Positions 26,304 through 35,085 are shown, counted from the stretch's first letter. The stretch: DNA of 64,000 nucleotides from an uncultured Clostridia bacterium (GCA_949538735.1 CATGLK010000008.1:1-64000); one strand, 5' to 3'. The notes: generated by a model from the letters alone, not told the origin. Made by a program: numbers and translations.

Positions 26304-27977
26304 TTATTTAGTTTCTTCTTTCACTCTTTCATAAATTACAAAATAATCATCACTATATAATTCTTTATAATTTTTGTCTTTCGTTTCTGTTATAATCATA
26401 TTCATTTTTGAATTTTTATAGTTTATTACATGTGTTATTCCGTATTTTTCCATTGTGTCTTCGTAAAATGTTCCAATATTTGACGTATCAATAAAATCAC
26501 TAAATATGTCCTCTTTTTTTCCACTAAACTCTGGCGCATATAAATCCGCTCTAGAATCTATAAACACTGGAATTCCTCTATATAACATATAACTTCCATA
26601 GTTGTATTCATTATAAAATTTCGCTGTGCTTAAATCGATATTTTCTATTATATAATTACAAGCTTGCACTGGATAATCTGCTTCATTTACATATTGGTCT
26701 TTCACTTTATCTTTTGCCATAAAGTAGCTGAAAGTCAACATTACAATTGAAAGTATCAATGCTCCTTTTATAGTTGTTAAAACTTTGGTTAACTTTTCTA
26801 TTTCCTCTTCACTATTATATATTTTAACTATTTCCATTATTAGCCTGTTTAATATGAACGCTCCTATTAAAACAAACATTGTAGCTTGTCTTTTTGTTGC
26901 TAACATTAAATATAATAGACCACCTAACATAAATAAGTCTGCTAATCTTAGTTTTGCTTTTGTAAATATTAATATCGCTAAAAATATTACTAATGTACAC
27001 ATCATTCCAACGTCATTTGCTAATGTCATTGGCAAATGTTCATTGATATTTTGTGTTGTATTTCCTTGCATTGTCTTTACTAAATATGTGTATGGTGTAT
27101 CTCCTAATGGTGTTAGCAAGCCCGTGAATAAGCATATTATCATAATTAAAATTAACCATTTTGTGTTGTTGTTTTTGTTGAATTCTATTTTATATGGATT
27201 TTGTAACTCTTTTGTTCTTTTGATTTTTATTTTATCGACTTTCTTTTCTAATTCTTTTAGTTCATTTTGTAATTTTTCTAACTTTTCTTGGTGTTGGTTG
27301 CTTTTAACCAATCTTTTTATTTTTAATTTTAGTCTAAATATGCGCATCTTCTTGTAGATTATTGTCTCTGCAAGTATTGCAAGTAAGTACTCTCCTATAT
27401 ATGGTAAATATAGCACAAAATAGAATGGGAATACCGCTAAATGTAAATTTGCAATTAAAATTGGTATTATAATTAATCCTACTGCATATCTCTTCTTTTT
27501 AGTCTCTAAGAATTTTTCAATAAAGAAAACTGTTAATACAAATAATATAAATGTTACTAACTGTGCCCTTGCCGCTATATAATCTTTTATTAAATACATA
27601 ACTCCTATTGTTATAAAAAATGAGAATACTTTGTTTTTAGCAAGCTTTGTATTTGTAAAATAAATTGTAATTCCTAACACTGCTGATAATATGCATGTTG
27701 TAATATATATTCCTGTCATTCCAAATGCATTATATATAAAATATGTTATAACATCATATAACCAATGTGGATATGTATATGCTAAATCTTCGTGCCACGA
27801 AAATGGGTCTTGCATATCTATTCCATTTTGTGTTATATGCTCTCCTATTTTTATTGTGTAGAAAGTGTCATTTTGTAAGCTTATTGGTGTTATTGCTATA
27901 CAGAATATTGCTATTAATATTACTGCTAGTATTGTGAATTTGACATTTGGGCTAATCTTTGTCTTTTTCTCTTTCAT
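26304..27977 (-). CDS. Polytopic membrane protein, GT-C glycosyltransferase-like
   Basis: A 557-residue integral membrane protein with about ten hydrophobic segments (first at 13-32), interrupted by a charged, lysine-rich cytoplasmic loop at about 205-265 with coiled-coil character. The first periplasmic loop carries NDTFYTIKIGEHITQNGIDMQDPFSWHEDL and a YPHWLYDV motif, and the C-terminal soluble part has FIDSRADLYAPEF, features reminiscent of GT-C-fold glycosyltransferases that use lipid-linked donors. The assignment is by general resemblance only. An AAGGAGAC site precedes the ATG; rluD follows 18 bases downstream. Confidence 0.6.
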   Translation of the reverse strand: MKEKKTKISPNVKFTILAVILIAIFCIAITPISLQNDTFYTIKIGEHITQNGIDMQDPFSWHEDLAYTYPHWLYDVITYFIYNAFGMTGIYITTCILSAVLGITIYFTNTKLAKNKVFSFFITIGVMYLIKDYIAARAQLVTFILFVLTVFFIEKFLETKKKRYAVGLIIIPILIANLHLAVFPFYFVLYLPYIGEYLLAILAETIIYKKMRIFRLKLKIKRLVKSNQHQEKLEKLQNELKELEKKVDKIKIKRTKELQNPYKIEFNKNNNTKWLILIMIICLFTGLLTPLGDTPYTYLVKTMQGNTTQNINEHLPMTLANDVGMMCTLVIFLAILIFTKAKLRLADLFMLGGLLYLMLATKRQATMFVLIGAFILNRLIMEIVKIYNSEEEIEKLTKVLTTIKGALILSIVMLTFSYFMAKDKVKDQYVNEADYPVQACNYIIENIDLSTAKFYNEYNYGSYMLYRGIPVFIDSRADLYAPEFSGKKEDIFSDFIDTSNIGTFYEDTMEKYGITHVINYKNSKMNMIITETKDKNYKELYSDDYFVIYERVKEETK

Positions 27978-28028
27978 AGTTTGTCTCCTTGTTTTTTATT
28001 TTTGTGTTTTGATTATATCAAAAAATAA

Positions 28029-28200
28029 TAAAAATTGCCATAGGGGACGGTCCTTTTTGGCAATTTTTTGCCATTGGGGACGGTCCTTTTTGGCAATTTT
28101 TTGCCATCAGGGTCCGTCCCTGTTGACAATTTTTTGCCAAGGGGGACAGTCCTTGGAGCAAAAAAAGAAACAGGACTTTTTTGCCCTGTCCCAAAAAGTT
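28029..28200. repeat. Cluster of four type A palindromic repeats
   Basis: Units GCCATAGGGGACGGTCC, GCCATTGGGGACGGTCC, GCCATCAGGGTCCGTCCCTGTTGACA and GCCAAGGGGGACAGTCC...CTGTCCC follow head to tail, separated by TTTTTT spacers, between the OB-fold gene and the membrane protein gene. This is the densest array of the family in the window. Confidence 0.88.
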
Positions 28201-28905
28201 TTATACAGCTTCTTGATTTTCTGTTTCTATTTCATTTTCTTCATTTTTTTCGTCTATTACTTCTAAGCTTCCAACTGATACTTCGTATGCTATTCTTGTT
28301 TCAACACTTCCGTCTTCATGTTTTTTCTCGTATGTTCTTGATTGTACTCTTCCGACTACCTTTACTTGTGAACCTACTTCTAGGTTTTGGCAAAATCTTG
28401 CTGTTCTTCCCCATGCTATACATGGAATGTAGTCTGATTTGTTGTATGCTCTATTTACTGCTAATAGTAAGTCTGATATTTCTCTTCCAAATGGTGTTTG
28501 TCTGTATATTGGTTTTTTACAGATGTACCCTACTAATACTACTTCGTTTGTTATTGTTTCTTTTTTTACTATTTCGTTTTCTTCTTCTTCAACTTCATTT
28601 TCTTCTAATTCAACTATGTCTTTTGCAAATACTGTTAGTATTAGTCTGTTTTTTTCGTTTTCATAGCTGTTGTATGATCTGAATTGTCCTTTTATTAATA
28701 GTTTTTTACCTTCTTGTAATGTTTCTTCTTTTAGTAGTCTTTCTGAGACTGTGATTGGTATTATGTCGCTATTTCCGCTTAATCTTGGTATTTCCAAGTT
28801 AAATACGTAAAAGCTTTCTCCATAAATTTCGTGACTGAATTTTTTCTCTCCTGTAACTTTACCTACTAGTGTTAAGTAGTTGTTTTCTAAATAATTTGTA
28901 TCCAA
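28201..28905 (-). CDS. Double OB-fold single-strand DNA-binding-like protein
   Basis: A 234-residue protein with two SSB-like OB folds: residues about 8-100 (NYLTLVGKVTGEKKF, FYVFNLEIPRLSGNSD, LLIKGQFRSYNSYENEKNRL) and about 115-215 (EVVLVGYICKKPIYRQTPFGREISDLLLAVNR, YIPCIAWGRTARFCQNLEVGSQVKVVGRVQSR), with an acidic linker and tail. The tail lacks the standard DDIPF end that partner proteins bind. Separate from the canonical ssb at 51830. It starts at TTG, eight bases after GGGAGG. Similar paired-OB proteins are common in Clostridia; their cellular role is not established. Confidence 0.8.
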   Translation of the reverse strand: MDTNYLENNYLTLVGKVTGEKKFSHEIYGESFYVFNLEIPRLSGNSDIIPITVSERLLKEETLQEGKKLLIKGQFRSYNSYENEKNRLILTVFAKDIVELEENEVEEEENEIVKKETITNEVVLVGYICKKPIYRQTPFGREISDLLLAVNRAYNKSDYIPCIAWGRTARFCQNLEVGSQVKVVGRVQSRTYEKKHEDGSVETRIAYEVSVGSLEVIDEKNEENEIETENQEAV

Positions 28906-29067
28906 TTTCTTTTCCTCCCTATTTTTTTATTTATCGGATGTTTCTTTATGTCTTTATTTTTTGTATTTTTTTCTTTACGCACGTTTACCTACGTTTTCTA
29001 TTATACAACATTTTTTCGGTTTTGTCTACATAAAAAGTTAATTTTCTTCAAAAAAGTTAGATTTTTC

Positions 29068-29571
29068 CTATATTTCATCAATTATGGGATAGTTATATAT
29101 TAAAAATATGATATATAAAATTAATATTTCATAATTTTTTAACTTAGTTCCTTCTTTAATTTTTACTAGTTTTTCCCCAACTTCGATTGATTTTTCTTTA
29201 TTATCTTTGATGTTTCTTTGTACATATATCAAAATATCTCTATCTTTTATGCTTGATACCGTTACTGTTGCTTTTTGGTTTAGCCCATATGTTATAATCT
29301 CTTTTTTTGCTTTCACTTCTAAGTTATTTTCTATGTTTAGGTCTGTGTTGATAAATACATATTTTGCATTGTTGCATATTTGTTCTATTATTTCTTTTTC
29401 TTGCTGAAAGTCTTCTAAATTTGTGTCTATTATTAGTGTTTCAAATTTTATGTTTTTGATATTTTTTATGCTTTTTTTGTTGATGTGAATTAGATTAATA
29501 TCTTCATTTTTTAGTTTTTCTTTGATATTTTCATAACTTTTACATTCTGACATTATTCCAATAAAAATCAT
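29068..29571 (-). CDS. Hypothetical protein, Mur-ligase-like fragment
   Basis: A 167-residue protein that I do not assign. It starts with a hydrophobic strand and alternates strands and helices (NIKFETLIIDTNLEDFQQEKEIIEQI, AKYVFINTDLNI, KEIITYGLNQKATVTVSSIKDRDILIYVQRNI). The segment ITYGLNQKATVTVSS resembles part of the central domain of Mur-type ligases, but no ATP-binding loop is present. The C-terminus is hydrophobic (ILILYIIFLIY). It precedes the pdaB-like gene's downstream side and may be transcribed with it. Confidence 0.5.
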   Translation of the reverse strand: MIFIGIMSECKSYENIKEKLKNEDINLIHINKKSIKNIKNIKFETLIIDTNLEDFQQEKEIIEQICNNAKYVFINTDLNIENNLEVKAKKEIITYGLNQKATVTVSSIKDRDILIYVQRNIKDNKEKSIEVGEKLVKIKEGTKLKNYEILILYIIFLIYNYPIIDEI

Positions 29572-29631
29572 TTACTATCCCCTTAAATGTTTTATATTTG
29601 TATTATTTACTTTTTTACCATTTTTATACAT

Positions 29632-30432
29632 TTAATTTTGATTTTGTTGCCCAGTAGAGTTTAATATTTGTGTTCCATTTGCATTTATTGTGTAATTTTC
29701 TTTATATATTAAATCTGAAATTGTTACTACTTCCAAACCTTTTGCTTTTATATTTTTTATCAACATATCTAGGCTTTCAGCAGTATGCTTTGTTCCGTTG
29801 TGACTAAGTATGATGTCCCCTTCTTTTATCTTGTTTTTTAATCTATCCCACATTTGGTCTCCACTTAGCCCTGTGTAGTCTAGGGTATCTAAGTTCCATT
29901 GTATGCAGTAATTTTTCTCATCTTGTACTGCTTTTACAACTGTATTGTTGTATTCTCCATATGGAGCACGATATATTTTGTTTTCGTTTCCTGTTATAGC
30001 TTTTATTTTTTCGTTTGCTTCTCTTATCTCTTTTACATTCTGTTCATAGCTTAAATTGTTTACGTGTGGATGTGTGTTGCTGTGACTTGCTATTTCGTGT
30101 CCTGCTTCGTGCATCTTTTTTGCTGCATCTGGAAATTTGTCTATCCAGTCTCCTACCATAAAGAATGTTATTTTTGTGTTGTTGTTTTTTAGTACTTCTA
30201 GTATTTGGTCTATGTCGTCTGCGTTCCACGCACAGTTCATTGTGAATGCTACTTTTTTCTCACTTGTTTGCACATTGTATATTGGTAGTAGCTTTTGGTT
30301 GTTTGTTGCTGATGTTTCTATTGCGTTGCTGTCGTTTAGTTTTATTGTGCTTGCTACCCCAAATAGAATTACTACTGTTAGTACTGAGACTATGTATGTG
30401 TATATTTTTTGTTTGTTGAATATTATGAACAT
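29632..30432 (-). CDS. pdaB: PdaB-like polysaccharide deacetylase (sporulation type)
   Basis: A 266-residue NodB-fold (CE4) protein with an N-terminal membrane anchor (about 11-30). The NodB motifs are KVAFTMNCAWNADDIDQIL near 57, HEIASHSNTHPHV near 115 (H-x3-H metal ligands present), IYRAPYGEYN near 153 and GDIILSHNGTKHTAESLD near 210. The first motif has N where catalytic deacetylases have D (T-F-D-D), a variant seen in the PdaB subfamily. PdaB is needed for stable spores in Bacillus, where its enzymatic activity is debated. AAGGAGGT precedes the ATG. Confidence 0.85.
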   Translation of the reverse strand: MFIIFNKQKIYTYIVSVLTVVILFGVASTIKLNDSNAIETSATNNQKLLPIYNVQTSEKKVAFTMNCAWNADDIDQILEVLKNNNTKITFFMVGDWIDKFPDAAKKMHEAGHEIASHSNTHPHVNNLSYEQNVKEIREANEKIKAITGNENKIYRAPYGEYNNTVVKAVQDEKNYCIQWNLDTLDYTGLSGDQMWDRLKNKIKEGDIILSHNGTKHTAESLDMLIKNIKAKGLEVVTISDLIYKENYTINANGTQILNSTGQQNQN

Positions 30433-30511
30433 AAAAATACCTCCTTAAGTTCATCTTCTTTCCATTGTATGCTTTTCCTAAGCAGAAAATAACCTTGATT
30501 TATGAACAAAG

Positions 30512-30552
30512 AAAAAAGCTGTCAATAAAATAACCTTTTGACAGCCTTTTTT
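30512..30552 (-). terminator. Terminator after DUF4190 gene
   Basis: Stem AAAAAAGGCTGTCAA / TTGACAGCTTTTTT around a 12-base loop, just past the stop of the DUF4190 gene. Confidence 0.8.
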
Positions 30553-30566
30553 ATATTTAATTAATC

Positions 30567-30965
30567 TTAGTCATATAACTCATAGTTACGGTAATTTCCA
30601 GTAGAATTATAGTTACCATTCAAAGTGTCTGAAATTCCTGCTGCTACTCCTGCTATAAATACAATTACTATAATAGCAATAGAGATAAATAATCCAATAG
30701 AACCTGTTACTAACCCTGCTATTGCCATTCCCCTTTCTGTTGATTTAAGACCTAATATACCAAATATAATAGCTACAATAGCACATGGTATAGATATGTA
30801 AAACACGCAGAATAATACTAATGCAATAATTCCTAATACCATAGATGCAATACAAAATCCTTTTCTGTCTTTTTTAGGTTCTTCTACTTTTTTTGTTTGT
30901 TGTGTTTTTTCTTCTGTATTATTGACTTTTTTTACTTCTATTAATTCTTTTTTCTCTTCGTCCAT
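30567..30965 (-). CDS. DUF4190 family membrane protein
   Basis: A 132-residue protein with a hydrophilic, lysine/glutamate-rich N-terminus (about 1-35) and two to three hydrophobic helices. The DUF4190 pattern is clear: FCIASMVLGIIALVLFC, PCAIVAIIFGILGLKSTERG, MAIAGLVTGSIGLFISI. The C-terminus is a short N/Y-rich tail. Members are widespread small membrane proteins of unknown function, sometimes stress related. A GAAAGGAGAG site precedes the ATG. Confidence 0.85.
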   Translation of the reverse strand: MDEEKKELIEVKKVNNTEEKTQQTKKVEEPKKDRKGFCIASMVLGIIALVLFCVFYISIPCAIVAIIFGILGLKSTERGMAIAGLVTGSIGLFISIAIIVIVFIAGVAAGISDTLNGNYNSTGNYRNYELYD

Positions 30966-31016
30966 ATTAATCTCTCCTTTCCCCTATATTTTTATTATAC
31001 TATTTTTTCTCTTCTT

Positions 31017-31388
31017 TTACAACAAATTTCGAATAATTGTATAGATTATAAGTACAACTGCAAAAATTATGACATACCAATACTTTGGATATATCCATGT
31101 ACCTATTTTTTTCTCTTTATTTAAGTTAACTATATATACAAGATTAAATATTAATAAGTATATTATTCCTATAAAAAATACCATATGTGAGCAAAATGCT
31201 TGTATCCAATTCCCTTTTAATAAATATATCAAACACCTAGTTCCTCCGCAGGCTGGACAAAGTACTCCTGTTTGGCAGTATACCCAGCATTGTGGTATTA
31301 AATTTATATATGTAGAATTAACAAAACTATATAAAATGATAAAAATTATAATTTCAATTAATATTATAAAAATTTTTCTTTTCTTCAA
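31017..31388 (-). CDS. DUF2752 family membrane protein
   Basis: A 123-residue membrane protein with three hydrophobic helices. The family signature is the cysteine cluster between helices one and two, C-x2-G-V-L-C-P-A-C-G-G-T-R, followed by LLKGNWIQAFCSHMV. I place the start at TTG (31388), preceded by AAGGGGAAATAAAC, giving the N-terminus L/M-K-K-R-K-I-F-I; an ATG ten codons upstream lacks a site. The function of DUF2752 proteins is not known; the cysteines suggest metal or redox chemistry. Confidence 0.85.
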   Translation of the reverse strand: MKKRKIFIILIEIIIFIILYSFVNSTYINLIPQCWVYCQTGVLCPACGGTRCLIYLLKGNWIQAFCSHMVFFIGIIYLLIFNLVYIVNLNKEKKIGTWIYPKYWYVIIFAVVLIIYTIIRNLL

Positions 31389-31469
31389 GTTTATTTCCCC
31401 TTCTTTTCTATTATACAAAATATTTTTTAGAAATACTAGACAATTTTTTCAACTTTATGCGTTTTTCTT

Positions 31470-31478
31470 CATATGATA
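31470..31478 (+). promoter_or_regulatory. Possible sporulation-type -10 element
   Basis: CATATGATA fits the CATANNNTA -10 consensus of mother-cell sigma factors and lies about 45 bases before the cysteine-rich protein gene. A matching -35 cannot be called with confidence. Confidence 0.3.
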
Positions 31479-31524
31479 TATAAAGTAACTTAAGAGTTAC
31501 GAAAAAGAAAGGAATGAAAAAATT

Positions 31525-32016
31525 ATGGAAATGGATAATAAAAAAGGTTATTGCCCAATCCTTGATATAGACGGAGTAATATCAGGAGGAAAACAATTTG
31601 ACTTAGACATCACTTTACCAGAAGATAACCGTGATGTAATTTATGGAGTTGTAAAAAACTGCTTTAAAGAGCCAGTTGACAACGCTGTTGTTAAATTAAT
31701 AGAAATCGTTTGTGAGCACGGAAAAGAAGAAAGAAGACCAATCGGTCATACTTTCACAGATAAAGAAGGAGAATTCGTATTTGGACCATTATGTCCAGGT
31801 AGAGAATATGCTCTTCAAATTTGGGTAAATGATACTAAAAAAATTAAAATATGTGCAAAATGTCATCATGAAGGTAAATGCTTAAAAGGTGATAAACATG
31901 ATAAATGTGATTGTTTCTTAGATTGCAAAGATGATTGCCATGATAAATGTCATGACAAATGTGATAAAGATATGAGACCGTTAGATGCTGCTGATTTTGT
32001 AGAAGCTGAAATTTAG
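31525..32016 (+). CDS. Cys/His-rich protein with carboxypeptidase-regulatory-like domain
   Basis: A 163-residue protein without signal peptide. Residues about 38-105 form a transthyretin-like carboxypeptidase regulatory domain (VIYGVVKNCFKEPVDNAVVKLIE, HTFTDKEGEFVFGPLCPGREYALQIWV). Residues 110-148 are a metal-binding-looking tail with repeated C and H in a D/K background (CAKCHHEGKC, HDKCDCFLDCKDDCHDKCHDKC). Similar proteins occur in spore-forming Clostridia and a spore-coat or metal-related role is possible, but this is inference. AAAGGAATG precedes the ATG. Confidence 0.7.
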   Translation: MEMDNKKGYCPILDIDGVISGGKQFDLDITLPEDNRDVIYGVVKNCFKEPVDNAVVKLIEIVCEHGKEERRPIGHTFTDKEGEFVFGPLCPGREYALQIWVNDTKKIKICAKCHHEGKCLKGDKHDKCDCFLDCKDDCHDKCHDKCDKDMRPLDAADFVEAEI

Positions 32017-32058
32017 TTATAAAGATTTTTGCCTTCCTATAAGATTTAAATTATAACT

Positions 32059-32102
32059 AAAAGCAGGTATTGAGCTTGAAATAAGCCTAGTACCTGCTTT
32101 TT
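32059..32102 (+). terminator. Terminator after Cys/His-rich protein gene
   Basis: AAAAGCAGGTA / TACCTGCTTTTT arms with an additional inner pairing (gagcttga / aagcct), followed by a T run. It lies between the plus-strand gene and the convergent 46-residue gene. Confidence 0.8.
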
Positions 32103-32108
32103 ATATTT

Positions 32109-32249
32109 CTACATAATTCCCATTCTTCTTGCCATTTGTCTTCCTTTTTTAGTTAAGGCTCTTTTATTTACCATACCACTTTCTGCACATAACATAACAA
32201 CACCTGTTGTTATTAATCCACCTATTACAACACCTTTTACAAACTTCAT
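32109..32249 (-). CDS. Small YtxH-like membrane protein (46 aa)
   Basis: A short open frame with a good GAGGTGAG ribosome-binding site. The product starts MKFVKGVVIGGLITTG, a single glycine-rich hydrophobic helix, and ends in a basic segment (NKRALTKKGRQMARRMGIM). This plan, K-F-x-K-G then a helix then a basic KKG-x-x tail, matches small YtxH/DUF-type proteins seen in Clostridia. The function is unknown. The reading frame is supported by the ribosome-binding site and by the amphipathic, family-like composition. Confidence 0.7.
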   Translation of the reverse strand: MKFVKGVVIGGLITTGVVMLCAESGMVNKRALTKKGRQMARRMGIM

Positions 32250-32274
32250 AAAACTCACCTCTCTTTTTTATTTA

Positions 32275-32649
32275 TTATTTATAATTTTTACTATTTTTAT
32301 ACTCTTTTGTAATGGAATATATTTCATTTAAGGCTACTAATGCTAAAAAAGCACCAAAACATTTTCTTAAAATATCAACATTAATATGAACCGAAATTTC
32401 CGCACCAATAATTGCTCCTAATATTCCAAAAATGGATATAATAATTGCTAATTTTAAATTAATATTTTTATTTCTTATATTAACAATAATTGCAACAAGC
32501 GAAGTTGGAATGAAGAAAATCAAATTAGTTGCTTGTGCCATATGCTGTTCTATCCCCATAAAAAATGTTAAGCAAAATATAAGTATTGTTCCTCCACCCA
32601 TTCCTGTACCACTTACAATTCCTGATATAATGCCAATCAAAATTTCCAT
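32275..32649 (-). CDS. TauE/SafE family half-transporter A
   Basis: A 124-residue membrane protein equal to one half of a TauE/SafE sulfite-exporter-type permease. The start carries the family repeat motif IGIISGIVSGTGMGGGTILIFCLTFF (G-x-G-G-G), followed by three further hydrophobic helices. Full-length members have about 250 residues and two such repeats; here the other half is a separate gene upstream (32720-33067). The two probably form a heterodimer. The substrate is unknown. GAGGAGG precedes the ATG. Confidence 0.85.
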   Translation of the reverse strand: MEILIGIISGIVSGTGMGGGTILIFCLTFFMGIEQHMAQATNLIFFIPTSLVAIIVNIRNKNINLKLAIIISIFGILGAIIGAEISVHINVDILRKCFGAFLALVALNEIYSITKEYKNSKNYK

Positions 32650-32660
32650 ACTTTCCTCCT

Positions 32661-32712
32661 CGGGACATTTGGGGACGTTTCCTTTTGGACATTTTGTCCA
32701 TTTTGGGACACA
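32661..32712. repeat. Palindromic repeat, type B
   Basis: GGGACATTTGGGGACGTTTCC...GGACATTTTGTCC...GGGACA, inverse orientation relative to the copy near 3665. It separates the two TauE/SafE half genes. Confidence 0.85.
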
Positions 32713-32719
32713 TCTACTT

Positions 32720-33067
32720 TTATCTTGTTATCATTTTAAATGATACATAAAATAGAAATACTGTAAATGCAATTTTAAGTACTCTTTTGGGTAATTTCTT
32801 TAATAGAGTTGCTCCTATATATCCACCAATTGCGCCTCCGATTGCGCATAGTATTGATATTTTCCAGTCTATATAATTTCCTTTATAGTAGAAAAAACTG
32901 CTAGTTATTACCATTGGCAATATACAAAATATTGATGTTCCCCTTGCTTTGGTTTCGTCTTCTTTTAGTAGATATATTATAGCTGGTACTAGTATCATTC
33001 CACCACCTGTTGAAAATAGTCCGCAGATAATTCCAGCTAAAATACCTATTATTGATTTTTTTACCAT
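32720..33067 (-). CDS. TauE/SafE family half-transporter B
   Basis: A 115-residue membrane protein, the second half-size TauE/SafE unit. The repeat motif GILAGIICGLFSTGGGMILVPAIIYLL is at residues 8-34, and three more helices follow (SIFCILPMVITSSFF, SILCAIGGAIGGYIGATLL, IAFTVFLFYVSF). It is similar in plan to the downstream half, consistent with a duplicated gene that never fused. The ribosome-binding site is weak (CAGGATTAATTTTAATGG). Likely a small-anion exporter with its partner. Confidence 0.85.
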   Translation of the reverse strand: MVKKSIIGILAGIICGLFSTGGGMILVPAIIYLLKEDETKARGTSIFCILPMVITSSFFYYKGNYIDWKISILCAIGGAIGGYIGATLLKKLPKRVLKIAFTVFLFYVSFKMITR

Positions 33068-33144
33068 TAAAATTAATCCTGTTTTTATATATCGGCTTTT
33101 TTAGCCTTTATTTTTTTACAAGATTTTACCTCCTGACAATTAAT

Positions 33145-33172
33145 AAAAACCTACTTTCTTTTAGTAGGTTTT
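33145..33172 (-). terminator. Terminator after rarA
   Basis: AAAACCTACT / AGTAGGTTTTT stem around a short A-rich loop, downstream of the rarA stop at 33212. Confidence 0.75.
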
Positions 33173-33211
33173 CCATTTTTTTATTTTTTATCCAATTTTA
33201 TCTCAAAAACA

Positions 33212-34442
33212 TCAGTCAAATTTATAGTATTTTGTTCCTAGCATTTGGTCTGGCAAATATTGTTGCTCTACGTAATGCCCTGGGAAGTCGTGTGGATATA
33301 AGTAGCCTTCGTTATATCCTAATTCTCTCATTTTTTCTACTGGTGCATTTCTTATGTGCATTGGAATTTCTCCTGTGTCTTTGTTTTTTACATCACTTAA
33401 AGCTGCGTCTATTGCTAAATATGCTGCATTTGATTTTTTTGATGTTGCTACATATATTGCTGCTTCTGATAGTATTATTCTTGCTTCAGGCATTCCTATC
33501 ATATGTATTGCTTGCATTGCACTATTTGCAACTACTAATGCATTTGGGTTTGCCATTCCTACATCTTCTGCTGCACATATGGCAATTCTTCTTGCTAAAA
33601 ACATTGGGTCTTCTCCTCCGTTTAATGCTCTTGCTAGATAAAAGACTGTTGCGTCTGGGTCTGAACCACGCATTGATTTTATGAATGCACTTATGTTGTC
33701 ATAGTGGACTTCTCCGTTTTTGTCAAATATTGCTTTTCTAGTTTGTATACTGTTTTTGATTACTTCGTCTGTTATATGTATGTATCCGTCTTCACTCATT
33801 GCGGTTGTTAATGTTGCTACTTCTAATCCATTTAGCGCTGTTCTTACGTCTCCATTTGATATTCCTGCTAATTTTCTTAGTGTTGTTTCTTCTATTTTTA
33901 TGTTATATTCTCCGTAATCCGTCTTTTCTTTCTAGTGCGTTTTTTAAAATTTGATAAATATTTTCTTCCGTTAATGGTTCTAGTTTTATTACCATTGACC
34001 TTGATATTAAAGCTTTGTTTACTTCAAAGTATGGATTTTCTGTTGTTGCGCCTATTAATATGACTGTTCCATTTTCTACAAATGGTAGTAATGCGTCTTG
34101 TTGTAGTTTGTTAAATCTATGAATTTCGTCTATGAATAATATACTTTTTCCAGCAGGATTTAACATAAAGTTTTTTGTTTCTTCCACTACCTTTTTGATG
34201 TCTGCAACTCCTGATGTTACTGCATTTATTTTGTAAAATTTATATTTTGTTGCTTCACTAATAACCCTTGCTAGTGATGTTTTTCCACAGCCGGGTGGTC
34301 CAAATAGTATTATACTAGATAGCCTGTCTGCTTTTATTGTTCTATATAATATTTTGTCTTTGCCTAATACGTGTTCTTGCCCAACATATTCTTCTAATGT
34401 TTTGGGTCTTACACGAAAGGCTAATGGCTCATTTGAGTTCAT
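33212..34442 (-). CDS. rarA: RarA/MgsA clamp-loader-like ATPase, needs +1 shift at CGG
   Basis: AAA+ ATPase acting at stalled replication forks. Walker A GPPGCGKTSLA is near residue 49, Walker B ILFIDEIHRFNKLQQDALLP near 100, sensor region LIGATTENPYFEVNKALISR near 130. The zero frame stops after ERKDGLRRI (extra C at 33914). Skipping it gives KDGLGEYNIKIEETTLRKLAG, then the C-terminal tetramerisation region (GSDPDATVFYLARALNGGEDPMFLARRI, near 275), for a total of 409 residues, which is the family length. GAGGGATAA precedes the ATG. The downstream half has no ribosome-binding site or start of its own, so a two-gene reading is unlikely. Confidence 0.92.
33911..33914 (-). other. +1 frameshift site CGGA in rarA
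   Basis: Zero frame reads GAC GGA TTA CGG AGA ATA TAA, stopping after three codons. Reading GGA after TTA continues K-D-G-L-G-E-Y-N-I into the conserved second half. Confidence 0.87.
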
Positions 34443-34461
34443 ATTTATCCCTCTTTTTTGT

Positions 34462-35085
34462 TTATCTTCCTAATAATTTTAGTCCTATTTTGATTAATTC
34501 TTCTGTTGTTTTATCTTGAATTTCTGCCTTTTCAAATGCCTTGTCTATTTCCTTTTTGTTATATCCTAATACTTGTAGTGCCGCTGTTGCTTCTTCTATC
34601 TTGTCCCTATTTTCTATTGCTTTTTGTAATTTTGTTGGCTCTTTATTTTCTATTTGATTTTTTATTTCTTCTACTTGTTGTTCTTTTTTCATTTTGTCTT
34701 TTAATTCCAAAATTATTCTTTTTGCTGATTTTGGTCCTATTCCTGGAATTCCAGTTAGTGTTTTTACGTCTTCTGCTATTACTGCTAACGCAAATTCTGA
34801 CGGTTCACATACTGCAAGCATTGCTAATGCCGTTTTTGCCCCAACTCCGCTTACTCCAAGTAATAGCTCAAACATTTTTAGTTCTTCTAATGTATTAAAC
34901 CCGTATATGCTGATGTCATCTTCTCTTACTCTGTAATATGTATGTACTTTTACGTTTTCTCCTATGTTGCCTAATTTTTCTATTCCTACTTCTGACATAA
35001 ATATTTTGTATCCTAGACCTCCTACATCTATTACTACATATTCTGTCATTTTCATTTCTAGTGTTCCTTTTATATATGCAAGCAT
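34462..35085 (-). CDS. ruvA: Holliday junction DNA helicase subunit RuvA
   Basis: A 207-residue RuvA. An N-terminal OB fold (MLAYIKGTLEMKMTEYVVIDVGGLGYKIFM) is followed by two helix-hairpin-helix motifs (ELLLGVSGVGAKTALAML near 72 and LTGIPGIGPKSAKRIILELKDK near 107), a linker, and domain III that contacts RuvB (AATALQVLGYNKKEIDKAFEKA). The ATG at 35085 follows AAAGGAGAGG; an upstream ATG 26 codons away lies next to a palindromic repeat and is discarded. No ruvB or ruvC is in the window. rarA follows 19 bases downstream, so two fork-repair genes are coupled. Confidence 0.95.
   Translation of the reverse strand: MLAYIKGTLEMKMTEYVVIDVGGLGYKIFMSEVGIEKLGNIGENVKVHTYYRVREDDISIYGFNTLEELKMFELLLGVSGVGAKTALAMLAVCEPSEFALAVIAEDVKTLTGIPGIGPKSAKRIILELKDKMKKEQQVEEIKNQIENKEPTKLQKAIENRDKIEEATAALQVLGYNKKEIDKAFEKAEIQDKTTEELIKIGLKLLGR

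Noticed and set aside
33212-33799. Second half of rarA as a separate gene
   Set aside because: It lacks a ribosome-binding site, and the sequence between 33799 and 33914 continues the RarA protein once the C is skipped.
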